In this document: positions 1-8,144 of the stretch, piece by piece
Position numbering within the stretch: the first letter of the stretch is position 1
Layout: each line of letters opens with the position of its first letter
Origin: Synergistaceae bacterium
Lineage (GTDB): Bacteria; Synergistota; Synergistia; Synergistales; Aminobacteriaceae
DNA: 38,304 bases
Direction of reading: 5' to 3'
Assembly: GCA_031272035.1 (NCBI GenBank)
Contig: JAISUO010000084.1
Coordinates: forward strand, 1 to 38,304
The notes under the pieces: generated by a model
What the model was told of the DNA's origin: nothing
Database searches by the model: none
The model's input: the letters and a program-made list of their open reading frames with translations, nothing else
Program-made: the position numbers and the translations under genes

Positions 1-899
1 CATCCGGTGCAGGGCACGGCGGCGGTCTTTTTGAATTCGGCAAGAGCTTTTTCAACCACCGCGTACTCTTCCTCCGTAAGCGGCTTGAAAGGCGTGAAGG
101 TTTTGATGTTGTCCCTTAATTGTTCCATCGCGGACATTCCGCTCAAAACCACCTGTACTCCGGAAAGACTCGCGACCCAGCGCAAAGCCCAGGACGCGGC
201 GCTTGCGTGAGAATCGGCTTCCTCAAAAATCTTCAACGCCCTTGGACGCAACGTGGCGAGAGTTCCGCCTTTAATCGGCTCCATTACGTGAACCGGTATT
301 TTTTTGCCCTCCAAAATTTCGTACTGCTCTTTCGCGCTTTGCGCTTCCCAGTCAAAATAGTTCAACTGAATCTGGGCAAAGTCAAAATCGTAGTCCGACG
401 TCATTCGGCGCAAAAGCTCAGGGTTGTCATGGAATGAAAATCCAAGATGCCGGATACGTCCCTCCGTCTTTTTCTTCGCCAGCGTTTCGTAAATTTTCAA
501 ATCCCCGATCATCCGCAAGGCGTCCGCAGTAACGCCGTGGAGAAGGTAAAAATCAAAATAATCAACGCAGCATCTTTCAAGCTGCGCGTTAAAAATCGAG
601 TCCACGCCGCCGGCGTTTTTTATCACTTCCTCCATCAAAGGCATCTTCGTGGCGAGATGATATGCAGAACGGTCATAACCGGAAAGCGTTTCTCCCGCCA
701 AACTTTCCGAGTTGCCGACGTGATAGATGTACGCGGTATCGAAGTAATTGACGCCGCCGGCAATCGCTTCTTCAATCAATGCGCGCGCCGCTTTCCGGTC
801 AATTTCCTCCCAGCTTCCCAGACACGGCAGGCGCATTAACCCGAAACCCAGGAGAGAAATCTCTCCGTTGCCAAAGTTCCGCGTTTCAATTTTTCCCAT
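1..899 (-). CDS. Aldo/keto reductase, 3' end beyond the window
   Basis: NAD(P)H-linked aldo/keto reductase, a cytoplasmic TIM-barrel enzyme that reduces aldehydes or ketones. The 299 visible residues start with an MGKIETRNFG strand and carry the family tetrad: Asp54 and Tyr59 in FDTAYIYH, Lys85 in ATKMP and His121 in LLHG. The last visible residues read PCTG followed by a split codon TG-, which fits the PCTGC start of the C-terminal 4Fe-4S motif found in one large subfamily; the rest is off the edge. The ATG at 899 is preceded by an AGAAGGG ribosome site and lies 33 bases after the cupin/CMD gene, so the two are probably one operon under the divergent MerR regulator. The substrate cannot be told. 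The family call is very firm; the ferredoxin-like tail is inferred from the motif start. Confidence 0.93.
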   Translation of the reverse strand, partial: MGKIETRNFGNGEISLLGFGLMRLPCLGSWEEIDRKAARALIEEAIAGGVNYFDTAYIYHVGNSESLAGETLSGYDRSAYHLATKMPLMEEVIKNAGGVDSIFNAQLERCCVDYFDFYLLHGVTADALRMIGDLKIYETLAKKKTEGRIRHLGFSFHDNPELLRRMTSDYDFDFAQIQLNYFDWEAQSAKEQYEILEGKKIPVHVMEPIKGGTLATLRPRALKIFEEADSHASAASWALRWVASLSGVQVVLSGMSAMEQLRDNIKTFTPFKPLTEEEYAVVEKALAEFKKTAAVPCTG

Positions 900-932
900 A
901 ATCAGCCCTTCTTTCCGGTAGATTCGCTTTCG

Positions 933-2192
933 TTATTTCGCGACCTCATTGACCACGGCAATAGCGTTCAATGTCCTGGGGAAACCAATATACGGCAAGC
1001 TCTGATTCAAAGCGCCCAGCAAAACCTTCCTATCATTGCCGACAGCCAAGTTTCCCGCAGCGTGAGACTTCAATTGCGGCGCACAATCTCCCAAAGCGGC
1101 AAGGCATACGAAGGTTATCAACTCACGAGTTTTCAGATCGAGACCTTTGCGGGTATAGGTATCGCCGAAGCAAAACGCCGAAAGATAATCCTGAATGAAC
1201 TTCAGGTCGTCCGGGGCGTTTGCCCTCATTGCGTCGATCACTTCCCCGAATATCGCTTTCTGCGCGTCGATGCCTTTATTCAAACGGTCATCTTCTGTAA
1301 CGGTGGTGTTGCTCTCAAGCGGCATTTCGATATCCTCGCCCAGAAATACTTTCCCAAGCACGGCAAGACCTTTTTCAGTTTTCGGAAAACCGATATATGG
1401 CGCGGCTTGATGAAATACCTCCAGAAGTTCCGCCGGCTTTACCCCGATTTTAAGCGCGGCAAGAAGCTGTTCCTCCAAATCAGCGCCCTCGACGGTAATC
1501 AAAACGGCGATTGTCACGAGAGAACGCAACTTGTCGTCCATCGTGCCTTGAGACCAGACATCGCCATACAGAAAGCGGTTTTTTATCGCGGCAAACTCAG
1601 GGAATAAACCATTCACGGCGCGTTCATCGATTCCCAGCTTCTTTATTGTTTTGCTACTCCTGTCGGCGCGTCCGGCATCCGCATCCAGTTTCAAATAAAC
1701 TTCGTCGTTGACGGGTTCAAGCCATTCGGTTGAAGCCCCCTCAACGGGAAGACTCAAGGAAAGATGAGAGAACCAACTGTTTTTCGACGCGCCGTGCCAG
1801 TGTTTCACGTCTTTCGGAATATTCACGACATCGCCGGGCTTGAGCGCCTGAGCCGGTTTCCCTTCCTCCTGATACCAGCCATAACCAGCCGTACACAACA
1901 GAATCTGCCCACTTTTGCGGTGAATGTGCCAATTGTTGCGGCAACCCGGCTCGAAGGTCACATTCGCGATGAATACTCCCTCGCTCGTAAGCGGTTTCAG
2001 GTAGCTCCGCCCGATAAAGTATTGAGCGAAAGCGTCGTTCTTTTCTCCCAACGGGAAAATCTGTTCAGACTCAACCGATTGAATTTCGTCCCTCATATCG
2101 TTTCCTCCTGTCTCGCTCCAACATACGCCGCAAAAAATCGAAACAACCGCTATAGCGGCGGAGAACATCACCGTCACGCACTTCTTCGCCAT
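933..2192 (-). CDS. Cupin plus two carboxymuconolactone decarboxylase-like (CMD) domains
   Basis: Fusion of a cupin barrel and two CMD/AhpD-like helical domains. From the Met at 2192, residues 80-145 form the cupin, with metal-type histidines in WHIH (89, 91) and HWH (131, 133). CMD domain 1 spans about 198-283 and has no cysteine. CMD domain 2 spans about 315-413 and holds Cys370 and His377 in the GDCAPQLKSH stretch. Such proteins are linked to peroxide or quinone/aldehyde chemistry, but the reaction here is unknown. The start is ambiguous. The ATG at 2213 contains the ribosome site GGAGGTGA in its own second and third codons, so translation more likely begins at GTG/ATG 2198-2192, giving a hydrophobic, signal-like N-terminus. 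A second Met at 2096 (MRDEIQ) has a perfect AGGAGG seven bases upstream and would give a cytoplasmic form. First gene of a two-gene operon with the aldo/keto reductase. Confidence 0.88.
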   Translation of the reverse strand: MAKKCVTVMFSAAIAVVSIFCGVCWSETGGNDMRDEIQSVESEQIFPLGEKNDAFAQYFIGRSYLKPLTSEGVFIANVTFEPGCRNNWHIHRKSGQILLCTAGYGWYQEEGKPAQALKPGDVVNIPKDVKHWHGASKNSWFSHLSLSLPVEGASTEWLEPVNDEVYLKLDADAGRADRSSKTIKKLGIDERAVNGLFPEFAAIKNRFLYGDVWSQGTMDDKLRSLVTIAVLITVEGADLEEQLLAALKIGVKPAELLEVFHQAAPYIGFPKTEKGLAVLGKVFLGEDIEMPLESNTTVTEDDRLNKGIDAQKAIFGEVIDAMRANAPDDLKFIQDYLSAFCFGDTYTRKGLDLKTRELITFVCLAALGDCAPQLKSHAAGNLAVGNDRKVLLGALNQSLPYIGFPRTLNAIAVVNEVAK

Positions 2193-2266
2193 CACCACGA
2201 CTATCACCTCCACATTGAAACTTCGCCAATGCTCTTGACGCGCTTTCCTCCATAGAGCATACTTCC

Positions 2267-2297
2267 ACTATAAGCATTAGAGTTATCTCGAAGTCAA
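2267..2297 (-). promoter_or_regulatory. MerR-type promoter/operator with 19-bp spacer
   Basis: Reading the minus strand, TTGACT (2297-2292) and TATAGT (2272-2267) are separated by exactly 19 bases. The spacer holds an imperfect dyad, GAG-ATAA-CTC flanked by T and A. A 19-bp spacer between good -35 and -10 boxes, with a dyad in the middle, is the hallmark of promoters that MerR-family activators open by untwisting DNA. It lies between the MerR gene and the cupin/CMD gene and points at the latter. Confidence 0.75.
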
Positions 2298-2335
2298 TAC
2301 CTTTTTGAAAGATTTTTTTGTTGGAGGTAGATATT

Positions 2336-2779
2336 ATGAGTCTGACTATTAGTGAAGCCGCCGAAAAAACAGGATTGACCGCGCATACCCTGCGTTATTA
2401 CGACAAAGAGGGCTTGCTTCCCTTCATCGAAAAATCCCCAAGCGGGGCGCGTGTCTTCAGGGAAGAGGATATGGAGTGGCTGAGCGTGGTCGAATGTTTA
2501 AAGCAGACCGGCCTGCCGCTGAAAAATATAAAACAGTTCCTCGACTGGTGCATGGAAGGAGACTCCACCATCCGGCAGAGATACGACATGTTCATTGAGC
2601 GCAAAGCCGAAGCGGAGAAACAGATCGCGGCGCTTCAGAAAGCTCTCGAAAAAATCAACTATAAATGCTGGTATTACGAAACCGCTCTCGCGGCGGGGAC
2701 GACGAAAATTCACGAACACGCGCCGGAACAATTTACTTATCCGAAGATGACTCCAGAGCCGGAAGTCGCGGCCGTGTAG
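2336..2779 (+). CDS. MerR family transcriptional regulator
   Basis: Cytoplasmic DNA-binding regulator of 147 residues. Residues 1-70 are the winged helix: LTISEAAEKTGLTAHTLRYYDKEGLL is the classic helix-turn-helix and wing start, and the LKQTGLPLKNIKQFLDWC helix follows. Residues about 80-115 form the dimerising coiled coil. The tail has one Cys-Trp-Tyr-Tyr stretch and no cysteine cluster typical of metal sensors, so an organic or redox signal is more likely (AdhR/YhdM-like). The ATG at 2336 is chosen because GGAGG sits nine bases upstream; an in-frame ATG at 2318 precedes that site. Divergent from the cupin/CMD and aldo/keto reductase genes, whose promoter has the 19-bp spacer MerR proteins act on, so it very probably controls them. 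Confidence 0.92.
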   Translation: MSLTISEAAEKTGLTAHTLRYYDKEGLLPFIEKSPSGARVFREEDMEWLSVVECLKQTGLPLKNIKQFLDWCMEGDSTIRQRYDMFIERKAEAEKQIAALQKALEKINYKCWYYETALAAGTTKIHEHAPEQFTYPKMTPEPEVAAV

Positions 2780-3186
2780 CGCAGAGTACGGCGGCGTTTC
2801 GCTGTCCGGACGAACAGGACATTGAAAACTTCTATCCTGTCGCGGAGTACATTTCCTGTTTGAAACGGAAGGCCCGCCACGATAGCGAAAAAACAAAATG
2901 AACAGGATTGACGCCGCAAAACTGCATACGACGGCTTTGGGGATTGATTAGTACGCGATTACGTAATTCGTTATAAATCAATTCGATAATTATGCTCAGT
3001 TAAATAATTTTTGTCATAATTAAAAAATAACCATGTTTATGCAATTAGTATAGATTTATAAGCAGTTTTTTAACGATAAAATATGCTTATAAAATTAAAA
3101 TGTATTGACAAAAATTCCGATATGCTGTAGGTTGTCTGACATCTGAAAAATGAGAAACATAATATCGTGCATTCAGGAAAGGATGG
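2780..3186. other. Intergenic spacer with an A+T-rich half and a possible gene remnant
   Basis: 407 bases without a convincing gene. The first 120 bases keep one open frame (about 2807-2901) that reads CPDEQDIENFYPVAEYIS and ends in KTK-stop. It looks protein-like but has no start, so it may be the tail of a lost gene. From about 2940 the sequence turns strongly A+T-rich, with the short palindrome ATTACGTAAT at 2958-2967, and ends in the promoter of the DUF5058 operon. I see no RNA gene or clear terminator. Confidence 0.5.
3105..3133 (+). promoter_or_regulatory. Sigma-70-like promoter of the DUF5058 operon
   Basis: TTGACA (3105-3110), 17 bases, then TAGGTT (3128-3133). The -35 box is perfect; the -10 box keeps T1, A2 and T6. 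It lies 54 bases before the DUF5058 start codon, in an A+T-rich stretch. Confidence 0.5.
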
Positions 3187-3912
3187 ATGGAGAAAATGAC
3201 TTCACCGGAATACAATGCTATGGCGAACAGTCTGATCATGTGGTTTGCCTGCGCGCCCGGAATTCTGATCGTGTTTTATCAGTCATGGCTGTTCTTCCGA
3301 AAAAGCAAATCTGATGCCCTGAAAATCGGCCTGACGAAACAGCAGGTTAATGCGGCCATACGCAGCGCTTCAGTGACCTCCGTGGGTCCCTGCTTCGTGA
3401 TGCTGACCGCCATGCTGTCCCTCATGCTCTACGTGGGCGCGCCTCTGGCCTGGCTGCGGGTGGACTTCATCGGTTCAGTCACTTACGAGCTTCAGGCCGC
3501 CACTATCGCCGGACAGAGCATGGGGCTGGAGCTGGGATCCTCTCCTCTTACCGCCGATTACCTCGCCACCGCCGCCATGGTCATGACCGCGGGCTGCATC
3601 GGGTGGGTGGTTTTCGGGGCGGTGTGCTCCGACAAAATGGAGAAGGTCAACTCCTTCATGGCGGGAGGAAACGCCGCTATCGTCCCAATTTTGGGAACAG
3701 GGGCTCTCATCGGCGTTTATTCTTCCATGACCCTCGACAGGCTGTATCCCTTTAAAAATCAGGCTCTGGCCGTTCTTGCGGGAGGCGCGGCCATGTATTT
3801 CATTCAGTCCTACAACGCAAAAGCGAAAAAACAATGGATCCGGGAATGGGGACTCACGATCTGCATGGTGGTCGGCATGGTGGTCGCCACTTTGACGGAA
3901 GGCATTTTTTAG
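3187..3912 (+). CDS. DUF5058 family integral membrane protein
   Basis: Inner-membrane protein of 241 residues with about six hydrophobic segments (near residues 12-34, 62-84, 118-138, 155-178, 188-205 and 220-240). The stretch GLTKQQVNAAIRSASVTSVGP and the following IGSVTYELQAATI fit what I recall of the DUF5058 family, whose role is not established. First gene of an operon with a second membrane protein (45 bases downstream) and an ATC-hydrolase-like enzyme. This makes a small-molecule transporter or channel feeding the hydrolase a reasonable inference. An AGGAAAGG ribosome site stands just before the ATG at 3187; a second ATG three codons on (3196) is possible. Confidence 0.8.
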   Translation: MEKMTSPEYNAMANSLIMWFACAPGILIVFYQSWLFFRKSKSDALKIGLTKQQVNAAIRSASVTSVGPCFVMLTAMLSLMLYVGAPLAWLRVDFIGSVTYELQAATIAGQSMGLELGSSPLTADYLATAAMVMTAGCIGWVVFGAVCSDKMEKVNSFMAGGNAAIVPILGTGALIGVYSSMTLDRLYPFKNQALAVLAGGAAMYFIQSYNAKAKKQWIREWGLTICMVVGMVVATLTEGIF

Positions 3913-3957
3913 CCCGAAACAAGTCGCCCAAAACGGTGAAGAAAGGAAGAAAAACAG

Positions 3958-4665
3958 ATGAATACGGAACAAAACAAGATCTATGAGAACGAATATCTGC
4001 CTTACATCATCCGGTGGGGCAAGATCACTTCATGGGTCTCTATTCCTCTCATTTATATCCCTGCCGCGGCGCTGGTGTTTTATTACGGAGCTTCCCTATC
4101 CTGGGACAGCGTCCTGTCGGGAACCATCGCCATCTGCTCCGCCATGCTCGCCTGGTATATCGTCGATCCTATCACGCTTTTCCCCATCCTCCACATCCCG
4201 GGGATGTATCTGACCTATATCGCCGGCAATTCGAAGGAAATTCGGGCTCCGGCGGCCACTTCCGCTCTCTCCGCCGCCGAGGTGGAGGCCGGAACCCCTG
4301 AAGGGACGATCATAAGCTGTCTGGCCATCACGACTTCCATATTCATAAGCCTGACGGTCATGACCCTGGTGGCCATCGCGGGAGATCTGATTCTGCGGAC
4401 GCTTCCGGCTCCTGTGGTTCGGTCCCTCAACTACCTGCTGCCCGCGCTCTTCGGCGCCATGTGCGTTTCCCGAATCATGCTGGACTACAAATCTTCTCTT
4501 CTCCTCATTCCCATTGCCGTCATCTTCCGGGTCATGAACACGAAGGGGATGTTCTCCGTTCTGCCGCTGGGAGGCTCTTACGCTCAGGTTCTCTTCTGCG
4601 TCATCGCGGGTTACTTCATCGCCAAAATGGTTCACGCGAAAAAAATCCGGAATATGAAGAGTTAG
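3958..4665 (+). CDS. Integral membrane protein, partner of DUF5058
   Basis: 235 residues with about seven hydrophobic segments (near 20-45, 52-74, 78-90, 118-140, 150-168, 178-192 and 200-222) and a short basic tail (AKKIRNMKS). No family is recognised with certainty. It has nearly the same length as the DUF5058 protein, follows it by 45 bases, and looks like the second half of a two-subunit membrane complex. The loop NSKEIRAPAATSALSAAEVEAGTPEGT between segments 3 and 4 is polar and may be the functional face. An AAAGGAAG ribosome site precedes the ATG. Function unknown; transport is inferred only from context with the hydrolase downstream. Confidence 0.8.
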   Translation: MNTEQNKIYENEYLPYIIRWGKITSWVSIPLIYIPAAALVFYYGASLSWDSVLSGTIAICSAMLAWYIVDPITLFPILHIPGMYLTYIAGNSKEIRAPAATSALSAAEVEAGTPEGTIISCLAITTSIFISLTVMTLVAIAGDLILRTLPAPVVRSLNYLLPALFGAMCVSRIMLDYKSSLLLIPIAVIFRVMNTKGMFSVLPLGGSYAQVLFCVIAGYFIAKMVHAKKIRNMKS

Positions 4666-4715
4666 CTGGCAGTGATTTTTAATAACTAACATAGATTTTG
4701 AAGGAGGGGTATCCT

Positions 4716-5405
4716 TTGACATTCACAGAAAAGACCCACGCTTTTATCGCCGCAAAATACTATGTCCGGCTGACAGAGGCCTTCGGCGACGTCGGAGTCG
4801 GAATTTTCATTCACGCAACCCAGTACTACGCCGGGCAAAGAGGGCGAAGGATGGCTCAGAGGGCTTTGCGCGACGGAAAAGAGCTCACGTACGAGACGTA
4901 TATGGAATACGGGGAGTGGGTCAACACGCCGGAGATCATCGCGGCCGAGAGCGCGAATCAATCCGTTGTGGAGGCGATTTCTCCGGATTTTGTGATCCGC
5001 ATCAGCCGCTGCCCCTGGCACCTTCAGTTCAAAGAAATGGGACTGACGGAGGCCGGCCATGAATACTGCAAACATCTGGACTCCGCCATCTGTCGGGGCT
5101 TCAATCCCTATCTAACCTACACGGTGGAAAAGACCCTTCACAAAAGCGACTGTTGTATCCATCGGATCTCCGACACGAATTACGCGTCGAAACCCAACGT
5201 CACAAAAAAGAAGGAATACCTCCACAGTTTCGAGTATCACTGCGCTCATTCCTACTGGGCCTACAACGAGGTCACGGCCGCCGTCCGGGGCCAGAGGGGA
5301 GAAGAGGTCAACGCGAAGGTGCTGGCAGATTTCGCCGCCGAATATGGCCAGGAAGCCGCCGACGTTCTGGCGGGCTATCGATACGTCAACTTCAACGTGT
5401 GCTGA
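4716..5405 (+). CDS. L-2-amino-thiazoline-4-carboxylate (ATC) hydrolase-like protein
   Basis: 229-residue soluble protein resembling the ATC hydrolase family, in which the founding enzyme opens the thiazoline ring of ATC on the way to L-cysteine. Features that suggest the family are the central CPWHLQFKEMGLTEAG segment, EYCKHLDSAICRGFNP, and the paired cysteines with histidine in SDCCIHR. It is third in the operon with two membrane proteins, consistent with uptake followed by ring or amide hydrolysis. The start is TTG at 4716: the ribosome site AAGGAGGGG lies six bases before it, while the more upstream in-frame TTG at 4698 precedes that site and cannot use it. A rare start may lower expression relative to the membrane genes. 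The family call is moderate and rests on remembered motifs; the true substrate could differ. Confidence 0.72.
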   Translation: MTFTEKTHAFIAAKYYVRLTEAFGDVGVGIFIHATQYYAGQRGRRMAQRALRDGKELTYETYMEYGEWVNTPEIIAAESANQSVVEAISPDFVIRISRCPWHLQFKEMGLTEAGHEYCKHLDSAICRGFNPYLTYTVEKTLHKSDCCIHRISDTNYASKPNVTKKKEYLHSFEYHCAHSYWAYNEVTAAVRGQRGEEVNAKVLADFAAEYGQEAADVLAGYRYVNFNVC

Positions 5406-5436
5406 CCTGCCGTGAGCTGACCTGCACGAAAGCAAA

Positions 5437-5470
5437 CGGTTCCAGATCGAACAATCCCGGTCTGGAACCG
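5437..5470. terminator. Strong hairpin between convergent genes
   Basis: Inverted repeat CGGTTCCAGATCG / CGGTCTGGAACCG: a 13-pair stem with one G-U type pair and an eight-base loop. It sits between the hydrolase gene (plus) and the chemotaxis receptor (minus), where a two-way terminator is expected. There is no good U-run on either side, so termination efficiency is uncertain. Confidence 0.55.
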
Positions 5471-5495
5471 AATAATATGGAAATAACCGCTTAAT

Positions 5496-7217
5496 TCAGA
5501 CCAGGAACCGATGGGTCGCGTCGAGAAGTTCGTCCGCGATAACCGTCAGGTCGTTGACGGCGTCGAAGATCGCGGAGGACGCGGCGGCCTGCTCTTCCGT
5601 GACGGTCACCATGTTTTGGGAATTACCCGCGATTTCTCTGCTGGCGGCTTCGATGTTGCGTGTGGCGGAAAGGGCGTTGGAGGCTTCCGCCGCCATGTTC
5701 TGCATGCTGCCGGTCATGGTCCGGAGCCGCTCGAAACTCTCCACGGAAATGCCGGCCAGATCGCTGAAGGCCCCGCCGCTTTCCTTCACGGCTTCCGAGC
5801 CCCGATGAACCTCCTCGCGTCCGGCTTCCATGGCTTTGACCGCTTTGGTCGTTTCCTCCTGAATGGAGGCGATCAGACCGGCGATTTTTTCAGCCGCAAT
5901 CTGGGAAGCGCCGGCCAGTTTCTTGACTTCCTCTGCCACCACCGCGAAACCGCGTCCCTGGGCTCCTGCCCGGGCGGCCTCTATGGCGGCGTTCAGGGCC
6001 AGCAGATTCGTCTGGCTGGACAGACCGGCGATGGTGGCGACGATCTGCCCGATCTCGTCTGAACGCGCCCCGAGAGCGGTTACGATCTCCCCAGACATGT
6101 TGACCGCCTCCTCAATCAGGGTCATTTGAGAGACGGCCTTTTCTACCAGTCCGTGACCCGCTTTCGCTTTTTCGACGGAACCGCCCGCCGACTGAGCGGC
6201 ATCGTCAAGGCTTGTCTTTGCTGCATCGAAGTGCTCCGATATTTTTGCCAGCAGGGACGTCAGGGACTCGACCTCCGTATTCTGCTTTTTCGCCTCTGCG
6301 GAGACCGTTTCCACATCCTCCACGATCGTCGTCGTTCCCGAGGCGGTTTTTTCCATGTTCCGGGTGAGGTCCTTCGCTTTATTTGCCAGATTTTCCGCCG
6401 ACAGTTGAATATTGGAAAGCAGCTCTTTGATGTTGGCCGTGGTCTGGTTGTACTGTCGGGACAGAAGCCCAAACTCGTCGTTGGCGTACTCCCGGGCGCT
6501 GATGGTCAGATTGCCTTCCTGCAGAGCTCTTGAGACGCGGAGCAGTTCGTTCACGGAGCGTTTGATGTTTCTCGTCAGCAGCCACACGACCAGTATTGAA
6601 ACCAGCGTAATCCCGCAGAGAACCGCAATAAGCGTATTCCAGGCCTGAGTGTAAATCTCTTTGCTCAGCCGCTGGCCCTCCGCCGCGCCCTCCTCGCTGT
6701 ATCGCAAAAGCTCCTGCAGGGCTTCGCCAAAGACGTTGAAGTCCTCCACGGCCTGCCGGTTCACGGAAAAGGCTTCTTCCATTTTATTTTCTTCACACAG
6801 TTGAATCAGCTTATTCGAAAGGGTCATGTAATTCTGCCAGGCGTCTCCGACGGCCCGAATTCGGACGCGGTCCTGTTCTCTCTGCTCTTCCGCGTCGTAT
6901 TCGAGAGTTTCCACCTCGTCCGCGTAGGTTCTGATGATCGTCTCCGCTTCTGACCGGGCCTTGTCTCTTCCGGAGATCTCCGCTTCCGAGCGGCTGCTTT
7001 TAGAAAACATGAAATTGAGGTCGTAACGTCGGACGGCGTTCGCGTTGGTTTCGATGCCGCAGATCTGCACAATTCCGTCCAGCCATTCGTTGGAGTCCTC
7101 GACTCGCCACTGCAGCACCCCCACCAGATGCAGAGCGTAAATGCCCAAAAGAATGTCGATAATCACGAGGGCTGAAAAACTCAATACCAATTTTGCCCTG
7201 ATACTCACATTTCTCAC
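5496..7217 (-). CDS. Methyl-accepting chemotaxis protein
   Basis: Membrane chemoreceptor of 573 residues. TM1 is at about 9-33, then a periplasmic four-helix-bundle-like sensor of about 160 residues, TM2 at 194-215, HAMP at about 216-268 and a long cytoplasmic signalling coiled coil. The conserved hairpin tip (388-436) is seen as [40 protein letters not shown] and the following EEV. No C-terminal NWETF-like CheR tether is present; the protein ends HRFLV. The start is GTG at 7217, with GAGGTG six bases upstream. It stands alone, with no che genes nearby, so it must signal to a CheA encoded elsewhere. The ligand is unknown. Confidence 0.95.
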   Translation of the reverse strand: MRNVSIRAKLVLSFSALVIIDILLGIYALHLVGVLQWRVEDSNEWLDGIVQICGIETNANAVRRYDLNFMFSKSSRSEAEISGRDKARSEAETIIRTYADEVETLEYDAEEQREQDRVRIRAVGDAWQNYMTLSNKLIQLCEENKMEEAFSVNRQAVEDFNVFGEALQELLRYSEEGAAEGQRLSKEIYTQAWNTLIAVLCGITLVSILVVWLLTRNIKRSVNELLRVSRALQEGNLTISAREYANDEFGLLSRQYNQTTANIKELLSNIQLSAENLANKAKDLTRNMEKTASGTTTIVEDVETVSAEAKKQNTEVESLTSLLAKISEHFDAAKTSLDDAAQSAGGSVEKAKAGHGLVEKAVSQMTLIEEAVNMSGEIVTALGARSDEIGQIVATIAGLSSQTNLLALNAAIEAARAGAQGRGFAVVAEEVKKLAGASQIAAEKIAGLIASIQEETTKAVKAMEAGREEVHRGSEAVKESGGAFSDLAGISVESFERLRTMTGSMQNMAAEASNALSATRNIEAASREIAGNSQNMVTVTEEQAAASSAIFDAVNDLTVIADELLDATHRFLV

Positions 7218-7275
7218 TCAGAACACCTCAATATTATTTGATATTGTTTGGTATTGTTAATATTCCAGATACTAT

Positions 7276-7303
7276 ATGATATGCTCGTCAGGTCAAAAGT
7301 CAA
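7276..7303 (-). promoter_or_regulatory. Likely promoter of the chemoreceptor gene
   Basis: On the minus strand TTGACT (7303-7298), 16 bases, then TATCAT (7281-7276). An overlapping alternative is TTGACC (16 bases) TAGTAT. The leader that follows is very A+T-rich, with AATATTA/TAATATT inverted copies near the ribosome site. Confidence 0.42.
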
Positions 7304-7419
7304 TCTGGTGGGAAAAAACGGCGGATTTCTGTCGCCGGACAGCGACAACGTCGGAGTGCGATCGTCCCCCAAACAGCCAAAAAACGAACGCGACGACGTT
7401 CACCCCGATTTAGCGCAGC

Positions 7420-7454
7420 GAAATCCGGGAAATTCTCGCCCCTTCCCGGATTTC
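7420..7454 (-). terminator. Perfect 12-bp hairpin after the toxin gene
   Basis: GAAATCCGGGAA (7420-7431) pairs perfectly with TTCCCGGATTTC (7443-7454) around an 11-base loop. It lies 15 bases beyond the stop of the vapC-like gene and before the chemoreceptor promoter, a natural place to stop toxin mRNA. No long U-run follows on the minus strand. Confidence 0.55.
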
Positions 7455-7469
7455 CAAAAAAGCAGCCTG

Positions 7470-7901
7470 TCACTGGTAAGGGTTTTTTATAAACGGATTT
7501 CTCACCGTCAAAGCTCTGTCGATGACCAGACCATCTGGTATGTCTTCGGTATACAACACGCGGCACTGGGCCCGACAGGCGGCTGAAACGATCATACTGT
7601 TCCAAAACGAAAGTTTATATCGATTCATCAGACGAAGACTTTCATAAACGGTTTCCCTGGTCAGCGGCAAAACATGGAACGACCGCGTCATTGTTTCGAC
7701 GGCGGCGCCCACGTCAGCCGGACTCACTCCGTTTTTCAGAGCGTTGACGGAAAACTCGTCGATGACCTGAATGCTGGCGGCTATCGAATCCTGATATATT
7801 CCATCCTGTATTAAATTTCTCGCGATGTCGTGTTTCTTCGAACCGTCGTCGAATTTCGCGTGCAGGAAAATAGTCGTGTCGAAAAAATCATACCCGGTCA
7901 T
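7470..7901 (-). CDS. PIN-domain toxin (VapC-like), module 1
   Basis: 143-residue PIN-domain protein, expected to be a Mg-dependent ribonuclease toxin. Acidic active-site candidates are Asp5/Asp8 in YDFFDTTIFL, the mid-protein Glu in VIDEFSVN, and the late acidic YTEDIPDG; the SFWNSMIVSAA helix has Asn where many PIN proteins have Asp. The ATG at 7901 overlaps the end of the antitoxin gene by 14 bases and has GGGAG upstream, giving tight translational coupling. The module lies immediately downstream of the 8.2-32.7 kb locus and in the same direction, but has its own -10 box. It differs clearly in sequence from the second VapC at 33.2 kb. Confidence 0.88.
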   Translation of the reverse strand: MTGYDFFDTTIFLHAKFDDGSKKHDIARNLIQDGIYQDSIAASIQVIDEFSVNALKNGVSPADVGAAVETMTRSFHVLPLTRETVYESLRLMNRYKLSFWNSMIVSAACRAQCRVLYTEDIPDGLVIDRALTVRNPFIKNPYQ

Positions 7902-8097
7902 GGACCTGCTCCCTTTTTATCGGCTCGAAATTCTTTGCTTCCCACGTGTGGTTCAGCCACTGCATGGCCATTTTTTTCTTATTGTCCTGAAAGGGTTCAG
8001 CCTGTTCTTTTTTGCGCAGCACAAATTCTCTCACCTCAAAAAGAGCCTCGTCCGAAAGAGAATCGATTTCGTTTTTCAAAATATCACGAATCGACAT
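7888..8097 (-). CDS. Antitoxin of VapBC-like module 1
   Basis: 69-residue protein, MSIRDILKNEIDSLSDEALF then a charged helix and a basic tail. The helical segment SLSDEALFEVREFVL resembles DUF2281-like antitoxin or toxin-neutralising segments rather than an AbrB or ribbon-helix-helix DNA-binding fold. So either DNA binding is in the N-terminal helix or regulation is done by the complex. Its position (overlapping the PIN gene, upstream, same frame direction) identifies it as the antitoxin. AAAGGAG sits seven bases before the ATG. A perfect 14-bp tandem repeat lies in the leader and may be the operator. Confidence 0.83.
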   Translation of the reverse strand: MSIRDILKNEIDSLSDEALFEVREFVLRKKEQAEPFQDNKKKMAMQWLNHTWEAKNFEPIKREQVHDRV

Positions 8098-8107
8098 GTC
8101 ATCACTC

Positions 8108-8135
8108 CTTTGAGAATAAATCTTTGAGAATAAAT
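8108..8135. repeat. Perfect 14-bp tandem repeat in the antitoxin leader
   Basis: CTTTGAGAATAAAT occurs twice head to tail (8108-8121 and 8122-8135), between the -10 box at 8145-8150 and the antitoxin start at 8097. On the mRNA strand each copy ends in CTCAAAG, and the downstream copy provides part of the AAAGGAG ribosome site. It could be a paired operator for autoregulation or a recent slip duplication. Confidence 0.7.
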
Positions 8136-8144
8136 AACGGCGCT

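Noticed and set aside
933-2213. Lipoprotein signal in the cupin-CMD protein
   Set aside because: The cysteines after the hydrophobic core (IFCGVCWSE) do not follow the usual [LVI][AST][GA]C lipobox.
2940-3104. Riboswitch or small RNA in the A+T-rich spacer
   Set aside because: No stable paired structure, conserved core or terminator could be made out by eye; only a 10-base palindrome.
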